Of a DNA stretch of 53,088 bases, positions 51,490 through 53,088 are shown one piece after another. Below the pieces are notes generated by a model, which was not told the DNA's origin, did no database searches, and worked only from the letters and a program-made list of their open reading frames with translations. The position numbers were made by a program, and so were the translations under genes. The DNA comes from Rhodoferax sp. U11-2br (GTDB taxonomy: Bacteria > Pseudomonadota > Gammaproteobacteria > Burkholderiales > Burkholderiaceae_C), in contig NZ_JAHFZF010000032.1 in assembly GCF_018619435.1 (NCBI RefSeq), forward strand, positions 1 through 53,088, in the 5' to 3' direction. Numbering within the stretch: position 1 is the stretch's first letter; every line of letters begins with the position of its first letter.

Positions 51490-52500
51490 TCACACCAGTT
51501 TTTTCAACAACTCAGCCTTCTTCGCCGCAAACTCGTCAGCCGTCAGAACGCCCCGGGCGCACAGGTCGGCGAGTTTGTCCAAGGTGGCCATCAGCGCGTC
51601 TGCGTTCACGTCAGCGCCCGGCTTGGGTTGGCTGGCCGCGAGGTTTTGCGCCAGCACCTGGCCCAGCGCCATACCCGCGCCCAGACCCATGCCTTCGGCG
51701 GCCAGACTGGTGCCAACAGCCCCACTGTTGGCCAACTGCGTCATGGCCTGTGCCGTCTGATACTGCAAAAACTGCCCCATGTCATGGCCCACCATGCCCA
51801 TGCCGATTTTCTGGTCCAGCACCTTTTGCAGGTCCTCAGGCAAGGACAGGTTTTGCAGCGTGAGGCTCTCCAGCTGCAGGCCCAGCTTGGCAAACTCTGG
51901 CGCCAGTTGCTGGGTCAGCGCTTGCGAAAACAGGCCCTGGTTGGCTGCCAGATCCAGAAAAGCAATGCCGCTGCTGGCCACCGCCGTGCTGATGTTCTGT
52001 AACACCAGGCCACGCAACTGCCCCTCGATGTCTTGCGTGCTGTAGTGTTCCCGGGTGCCGGACACTTGGGTGTGAAACAGTTTGGCGTCGGCCACGCGGT
52101 AGCTGTAGTTGCCAAAGGCGCGCAGGCGCACCGCACCAAAGTCGGCGTCACGGATGGTGATGGCCTGGGGAGTACCCCACTTCTGGTCGAGCTGCTGGCG
52201 GCTGCTGAAAAAGTAGACATCACTCTTGAACGGCGAGGCCAACAGCTTGTCCCAGTGCTGCAGATTGGTCAGCAGCGGCAGCGTCTGGGTGCTGAGTGTG
52301 TGGCTGCCAGGGCCAAACACATCGGCCACCTGGCCTTCGTTGACAAACAGCGCCAACTGGGAGTCACGCACCACCAGCACCGCACCGTTCTGGATCTCCT
52401 GGTCTGCCATCGGGTAACGCCAGGCCAGGGTGCCGTCTTCCGCTTCCGTCCAGGCGATGACGTCCAGAAACTGTTTCTTGATGAAGTCCATCAGTGCCAT
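51490..52500 (-). CDS. SPFH/band 7 protein with C-terminal SHOCT domain (YdjI-like)
   Basis: A 336-residue cytoplasmic SPFH-domain protein of the virion core/YdjI type: WRYPMADQEIQNGAVLVVRDSQ near the start, a band 7 core to ~220, then a glycine/alanine/methionine-rich linker and a SHOCT-like short helix pair (LDKLADLCARGVLTADEFAAKKAELLKKL) at the end. ATG 52500 has AAGGAG 6 nt upstream, which settles the start against the longer frame to 52596. Homologues often pair with a zinc-ribbon partner, not seen here. Confidence 0.85.
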   Translation of the reverse strand: MALMDFIKKQFLDVIAWTEAEDGTLAWRYPMADQEIQNGAVLVVRDSQLALFVNEGQVADVFGPGSHTLSTQTLPLLTNLQHWDKLLASPFKSDVYFFSSRQQLDQKWGTPQAITIRDADFGAVRLRAFGNYSYRVADAKLFHTQVSGTREHYSTQDIEGQLRGLVLQNISTAVASSGIAFLDLAANQGLFSQALTQQLAPEFAKLGLQLESLTLQNLSLPEDLQKVLDQKIGMGMVGHDMGQFLQYQTAQAMTQLANSGAVGTSLAAEGMGLGAGMALGQVLAQNLAASQPKPGADVNADALMATLDKLADLCARGVLTADEFAAKKAELLKKLV

Positions 52501-52720
52501 GGGCTGCTCCTTGGGTTCGAGGTTGTTCATGATACCCAGTGCTGGTTTGCACGCTGGCCGCACCTGGCAAACCACGGCGTGCCCCCAGAACGCCAAAAGG
52601 TAAGCAAATCCGTCTGAGGTAAGCAGGCGCTAGGCGGGGTAACAGCAGGCAAAAAGCCTTGTTGCTGAAGCTGGTGGGCGCTCCAATGGGGTGTCTATCC
52701 ACTTGAATCGGAGCTCTTGT

Positions 52721-53020
52721 ATGACAGCCAAATCCCATCCCCTGCGTTCTGCCACGGTAGCGCTGGCCCTCCTTAGCACCACCGCTGCGTTGTGGGCGCA
52801 ACCCATGGACGTTGCCACACCGGCCACAGCCAGCCCGTCAGCGGCTGCCAAGGGTTTACTGGCAGCGTTTGACAAGGCCGACACCAACCAGGACGGCCAG
52901 TTGACCCCGGCCGAGGCCAAGGTCATTCCGGGTCTGCTGGCCAATTTTGAGGCGGTGGACAGCAATCAGGACGGGCGAGTGTCCAGGCAGGAACTGGCCC
53001 AGGTCACCCAGCCCGAGTGA
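52721..53020 (+). CDS. secreted EF-hand protein
   Basis: A 99-residue periplasmic protein: signal peptide to about residue 26 (LALLSTTAALWA), then two EF-hand loops, DTNQDGQLTPAE (near 54-65) and DSNQDGRVSRQE (near 80-91), with the Asp/Asn/Gly/Glu ligands of calcium sites. GGAG lies 8 nt before ATG 52721. Calcium buffering or sensing is likely; no partner is adjacent. Confidence 0.8.
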   Translation: MTAKSHPLRSATVALALLSTTAALWAQPMDVATPATASPSAAAKGLLAAFDKADTNQDGQLTPAEAKVIPGLLANFEAVDSNQDGRVSRQELAQVTQPE

Positions 53021-53088
53021 GTTGGCGCCATTGTGTTGACCCTGGGCGCGTGGGGGCCGGCCCTTGGGCTATGCTTGAGGACCAAAGC

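Overview
The window looks like a chromosomal segment of a betaproteobacterium of the Comamonadaceae, close to Rhodoferax or Polaromonas. The grounds are high-GC coding with GTG/CTG-rich codon use, Burkholderiales-type families (DUF4148, DUF1439, an AlkX-type glycosylase, CIA30) and a dispersed inverted repeat after genes that I associate with this family. No rRNA, tRNA or CRISPR array is visible.

Bases 1-10450 are an accessory island. A graveyard of fused gene fragments (DUF1016 nuclease, UvrD-type helicase) precedes an AT-rich two-gene Hachiman anti-phage system (hamA, hamB). Then come a broken VOC gene, a DUF2130 coiled-coil protein with a PD-(D/E)xK-like site, an intact VOC gene, a frameshifted DUF1016 (YhcG) nuclease gene behind a LexA box, an autoinhibited Fic protein, a DUF1993 protein and a second VOC copy nearly identical to the first. 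The VOC gene recurs as a punctuation mark between the modules.

Bases 10500-21700 are ordinary metabolic and envelope genes: MscS channel, OsmC-pirin pair, a ClpP-like secreted protein, RarD, a YpfH-like hydrolase that has lost its catalytic serine, ChaC, DoxX, DUF4148, TapT, and a LysR/NAD(P)-binding divergent pair.

Bases 21730-24820 form a DNA-alkylation repair cluster (AlkB, AlkC-like, AlkX/YcaQ-like) with a near-consensus LexA box between the divergent alkC and alkX genes. Bases 24870-37950 hold a RIO kinase, a class A penicillin-binding protein, a GST, a diguanylate cyclase, AsmA, a SLAC1/TehA transporter, glgC, gap and an old-yellow-enzyme homologue.

Bases 37950-48230 read as a phosphate-starvation hub: PhoX alkaline phosphatase, the two ornithine-lipid acyltransferases (OlsA, OlsB), Ppx, SixA and Ppk. 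Pho-box-like 18-mers lie upstream of phoX, olsA, olsB, ppx and ppk, four of them with a -10-like hexamer exactly 10 bp downstream. A chemoreceptor gene is embedded here. The last 5 kb carry GNAT, siderophore-interacting, MarR, GreB, CIA30, SPFH and EF-hand genes.

Across the window I count about 15 copies of one roughly 46-bp repeat (ATAGCT..GCCCTT..AAGGGCTAgaGGCCAATTTGGC). All are in the same orientation whatever the direction of the neighbouring genes, and several supply stop or start codons to those genes.
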